Assembly: GCA_020633205.1 (NCBI GenBank)
Contig: JACKEB010000019.1
Span: 296,950 to 360,949, forward strand
DNA length: 64,000 nucleotides
Origin: Polyangiaceae bacterium
GTDB lineage: Bacteria; Myxococcota_A; Polyangia; Polyangiales; Polyangiaceae
Reading direction: 5' to 3'
The notes beneath the pieces were generated by a model. It made no database searches and was not told the DNA's origin. It saw nothing but the letters and a program-made list of their open reading frames with translations. This document shows, piece by piece, positions 61,228 through 64,000 of this stretch. The first letter of the stretch is position 1. Every line of letters starts with the position of its first letter. The position numbers and the translations under genes are program-made.

Positions 61228-61731
61228 TCACCCGCCACACACTTCAATCCGCTTGGTGGGGGTTCGCTCTCGCGCCCAGATGTCGACGTAGAAGCTTGGA
61301 TGCTTTAGTGGCGCTTCAATAACAAGGACAGACGTTCCGGCCGACACCGCACAGGTGGCGGTGACCACGTCGGCATCAACCGGAATCTGACACACAGGAA
61401 CCTCGTCCGCGTAAACATAGAGACTGTAGCTGGGCGCTGGCTCCAAGCGTGATATCACGAAGTAGACGGACTCAAGATCAACCCGACTGTCGACCTGGGA
61501 AAAGGGCACGCTCACAACGGTTCGGTCATTCTCTGCGACGAACCTGGGATCGCAGCCCGCGCTTGGACATGCTGTGCCCTCTCGCTCACACACCGGGTGA
61601 TCACTACACCACTGAACCAAGTCGACCTCGTGGTAGTCAAGGTCGTCAAAGCAGCTTGGTCCGCAAGCAGGCATACCAAGAACGCTCAGCAACAGTACGA
61701 CTGAAGTACGAAGCATGCGGTGCCTTGACAT
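61228..61731 (-). CDS. Small Cys-rich lipoprotein, function unknown
   Basis: 167 residues. Signal peptide with lipobox GMPAC, then a Cys-rich N-terminal half (CSDHPVCEREGTACPSAGC) and a beta-rich remainder ending CGG. Eight or more cysteines suggest disulfide bonds in an exported domain. No family recognised. Base composition is less GC-rich than in the core regions. Confidence 0.65.
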   Translation of the reverse strand: MSRHRMLRTSVVLLLSVLGMPACGPSCFDDLDYHEVDLVQWCSDHPVCEREGTACPSAGCDPRFVAENDRTVVSVPFSQVDSRVDLESVYFVISRLEPAPSYSLYVYADEVPVCQIPVDADVVTATCAVSAGTSVLVIEAPLKHPSFYVDIWARERTPTKRIEVCGG

Positions 61732-61751
61732 GCGCTGGTTCCGTGCCGTTG

Positions 61752-62270
61752 CTATGGTCGCACCCGTTCCATTCGCAGCGCGGGTACCGCATTCGTCCTC
61801 GGGAAAGACAGCTCCAAAGCGTCCTGCCCAACCAGCCGAAGCCTTATCTCGAGCGGTCGCGCCGTGGTCACCAACTCCAGAGTTGCTTCAGCATCGTGCG
61901 CTGTACTAACACGAAACTGGCGCCGCTCTTCGTCGCCGCCGAAACTGGCGATGATCTCAGTCTGCGAGAAGTCCCATATCGCCGCTTGGGAGGCTTTCAG
62001 TTGAGGAACAAGCTTGTCGAAGCTCGGAGTTCCGGGCAACCGGCTTTGTGAATACTCCTGTCGCATCCGCGCTAGGTAGGATGAACCCACTACCGGGTGC
62101 CACTTGCCCATGAATTCTGCTGGGAGTGGGATCGGGGCTGGCGTACTCGCGGAAGCCGCGGACATCGACGCTGGGCTAGAACCGCGGCGAGATTCACCGC
62201 CGCTGGTTACCTTGCTCAAGAGTAGTGCAACCATAGCCCCGAGGAGAATCAATGTAGCCGCGAGTCTCAT
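61752..62270 (-). CDS. Hypothetical exported or membrane-anchored protein
   Basis: 172 residues. N-terminal hydrophobic segment (LAATLILLGAMVALLLS) acts as signal or anchor, then a Ser/Ala/Pro-rich spacer and a domain beginning FMGKWHPVV, which recalls lipocalin-like or stress-response small domains that start with G-x-W. No firm family. Four bp downstream of the next gene's stop, so probably cotranscribed with it. Confidence 0.6.
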   Translation of the reverse strand: MRLAATLILLGAMVALLLSKVTSGGESRRGSSPASMSAASASTPAPIPLPAEFMGKWHPVVGSSYLARMRQEYSQSRLPGTPSFDKLVPQLKASQAAIWDFSQTEIIASFGGDEERRQFRVSTAHDAEATLELVTTARPLEIRLRLVGQDALELSFPRTNAVPALRMERVRP

Positions 62271-62273
62271 ATC

Positions 62274-63665
62274 TCACTCTCGCTCCAGACGAATTCGTAT
62301 AATTCTATTCGCAATAGTGTCCTCGCCAGCCAATAGATAAACGAACTCAGGTGTAATCCCCAGGAATCCGAAGAGACCGCCTGAAGACTCGACATGCACG
62401 TCGCTTCTCCGATGAGTGCTTATGTTCCAAATCGCTAGATCCCTTATTGCATCGGTCGGCGCTAATGCTGTAACGTAGTAGTCGTGTCCGCCCACCGCCA
62501 GGTCCCCTAAGTCGGCAAGCGCGGTGCCACTATTCACGAGGCTCCCAAGCGTGATCGGAGCGAACTGGTTGACTCCCGCACCGAACGGACCAGCCCAGAC
62601 TTCGGTCCGCGACAGGCTGTCCCCTGACGCTCCGTAGCCTCGAACAACAGCCAAGCCCGACCCGGTCCAGCGCGGGCTGGCCCAGTTCTCCCCCACCACG
62701 CCAAGCAAGTCAGTCAGCTGTCCGGAAGCCTCCTCAAGCAGACTTGTGGCCCAGAACGTGGTCGCGCCAGCCACCCTCAACTCTGCAACTACGATGCGTC
62801 GGTCCGGCAGCACAACCGGACGAGACCGGCCAAGAACACCCGTCCCGGGTTTTGCGAGCAACTCGCGAGCAGTATTGTCTTCATCGATCGCCCACACATC
62901 ACCAGCAACCTGATTAACGACCCATCGTTGGTCGTCGAGCTTGTTCGGCTTCAACGTCAGGATGGCGTAGTCGTGGAGGCCGTCCACTTCTCGAAAGCTG
63001 CGCGAACCACCAGAGTCCAACTCGCTCCGTGCGATCGCATATCGGCTACCGCCGGTTGGTAAAGGGATGGTGACGACGACCGCATGCTCTGACGGCGTGG
63101 AGCCGGCTCCCACGACAGTGCACTGGCTCTTCGCTGCCGCACGGAAAATCTCAACTGCCTCGCCGTCGTCTGCAACGAAGCCTGCGTAGGTGGTGCCCCC
63201 GACCGCAAACGTCAGCGCGAACTGCGGCTTGGCAAAGTCGAGCAGGGCAGAATGGTTCGTGACTCGTGCCTTGCCCGAACCCAAACCCTCGGTGGCCAGC
63301 TCTGCAACCTCGCAGTCCGCGGCCCACCCACATGGTTCCCAGCGAAGCAGTGCTCCACCTGTGGACCGTTCAAGCGTACAACTCCCCAGGGTCGTGAAGG
63401 ACTGCCAGACCGTGGGGGCGCCACCTTCGCCAGCAGTCCCGCCGAAGCCTGCACCTGCTGCCCCGCCGCCGTCGCTCCCGTCCACCACCGTCCCGCCCGC
63501 GTGGCCACCGCTTGGCATATTGCCAGCGCCCTGGCCTCCAGCACCCGCAACCACACCGGGGGGGTGCTGATCATCCCCGGCACATCCTCCGGAGGCGCAC
63601 TGTGTAAGGGGCATCAGCAGCGGCAGAAGGTACAGCCACCTTGGGATGGTTACTCTCCCAGACAT
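62274..63665 (-). CDS. Lipoprotein with Gly-rich linker and propeller-like repeats
   Basis: 463 residues. Signal peptide (WLYLLPLLMPLTQC), then CASGGCAGDD and a Gly/Ala linker to about 80. The rest has recurring strand patterns (HAVVVTIPLPTGGSRYAIAR, YAILTLKPNKLDDQRWVVNQ, PRWTGSGLAVVRGYG, ITPEFVYLLAGED) like a TolB/WD-type propeller. Surface location is likely; function unknown. Overlaps the upstream gene by 16 bp. Confidence 0.72.
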   Translation of the reverse strand: MSGRVTIPRWLYLLPLLMPLTQCASGGCAGDDQHPPGVVAGAGGQGAGNMPSGGHAGGTVVDGSDGGGAAGAGFGGTAGEGGAPTVWQSFTTLGSCTLERSTGGALLRWEPCGWAADCEVAELATEGLGSGKARVTNHSALLDFAKPQFALTFAVGGTTYAGFVADDGEAVEIFRAAAKSQCTVVGAGSTPSEHAVVVTIPLPTGGSRYAIARSELDSGGSRSFREVDGLHDYAILTLKPNKLDDQRWVVNQVAGDVWAIDEDNTARELLAKPGTGVLGRSRPVVLPDRRIVVAELRVAGATTFWATSLLEEASGQLTDLLGVVGENWASPRWTGSGLAVVRGYGASGDSLSRTEVWAGPFGAGVNQFAPITLGSLVNSGTALADLGDLAVGGHDYYVTALAPTDAIRDLAIWNISTHRRSDVHVESSGGLFGFLGITPEFVYLLAGEDTIANRIIRIRLERE

Positions 63666-64000
63666 TGGCCGAGGTCCTGTACCCCAGTAGCGGGAGGTTG
63701 GACGCGAACCGCCCTTCTGTTCCCGGCGCTGTCTATTGTAATTAGGTCTAGTCCAGTTCGCTTAACCACCGGCTTCGCAACGGGCGTCCCGTCACCGGAT
63801 AGCTGCCAGCGCACCTTCACGCTGCGACCATCGACACCAAACTTGGCAACCCGATAGGTACCCGATCGACCGACGGTCAAAACGAGTTCGCCATCGTAGG
63901 AGGCGGAGAGATACACTTGCTCAGCGGCGCGGCGGGGTCTCCAACTCCCAAGAACTGTGGTGTGAAGTTTGTCGAGTGCGAGGCGCAGCAAACGAATGCG
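63650..64000 (-). CDS. Partial hypothetical protein, 5' end outside window
   Basis: 117 codons open to the window edge, ending at 63650. Visible strands (VYLSASYDGELVLTVGRSGT and KFGVDGRSVKVRWQL) suggest the last blades of a beta-propeller. Its stop overlaps the start of the next lipoprotein gene. Function cannot be assigned from this fragment. Confidence 0.55.
   Translation of the reverse strand, partial: RIRLLRLALDKLHTTVLGSWRPRRAAEQVYLSASYDGELVLTVGRSGTYRVAKFGVDGRSVKVRWQLSGDGTPVAKPVVKRTGLDLITIDSAGNRRAVRVQPPATGVQDLGQCLGE

Overview
The window looks like chromosome from a high-GC myxobacterium of the Polyangia type. The pointers are strongly GC-biased third codon positions, several lipoproteins with Gly/Ser/Ala-rich linkers after the lipobox, a MopE-like Cys/Asp signature, and a globin-coupled kinase plus double-receiver pair matching one studied in Anaeromyxobacter. 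This is an inference from gene content; no rRNA is present.

Region 1 (1-12.5 kb) centres on cobalamin and propionate. A thioesterase-mutA-mutB operon (methylmalonyl-CoA mutase, an adenosylcobalamin enzyme) diverges from a PrpR/RamB-type regulator, and TTTGCAAA-type operators lie between them. The class I ribonucleotide reductase genes nrdAB follow, behind tandem NrdR boxes spaced 31 bp apart and a cobalamin riboswitch. A second cobalamin riboswitch precedes a predicted beta-propeller lipoprotein, which I suggest is a functional analogue of the Bacteroides B12-capture protein BtuG. truC closes the block.

Region 2 (12.4-25.4 kb) is mixed: an mbnP-mbnH copper-protein/dihaem-enzyme pair, a small zinc-ribbon protein, a YdcF-like protein, an NhaD antiporter, two linker-rich lipoproteins, a GH3 glycosidase, a methyltransferase, and a single ORF that joins an LtrA membrane domain to a KirBac-type potassium channel.

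Region 3 (25.5-52.4 kb) reads as a low-oxygen/stress island. It holds six universal stress proteins, four CBS proteins, a P2A cation ATPase, a CoA-transferase, a cbb3 oxidase operon (ccoNO-Q-P-G-H-safE-I-S) that continues into USP, YwiC-like, phosphotransferase and P-loop kinase genes, an OsmC/HPF/desaturase operon, a diiron protein and a hemerythrin. The content resembles the mycobacterial DosR regulon.

Region 4 (52.9-57.8 kb) is a four-gene signalling operon: globin-coupled histidine kinase, double-receiver regulator, REC-PAS histidine kinase and NtrC-type sigma54 activator. Several region 3 genes have sigma54-like -24/-12 sequences upstream. My main hypothesis is that this haem-based oxygen sensor drives the stress genes through sigma54.

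Region 5 (57.9-64 kb) has a membrane protein, a metallophosphoesterase, tRNA-Arg(TCT), a noncoding stretch packed with inverted repeats, and a minus-strand run of unrecognised lipoprotein or exported-protein genes that leaves the window.
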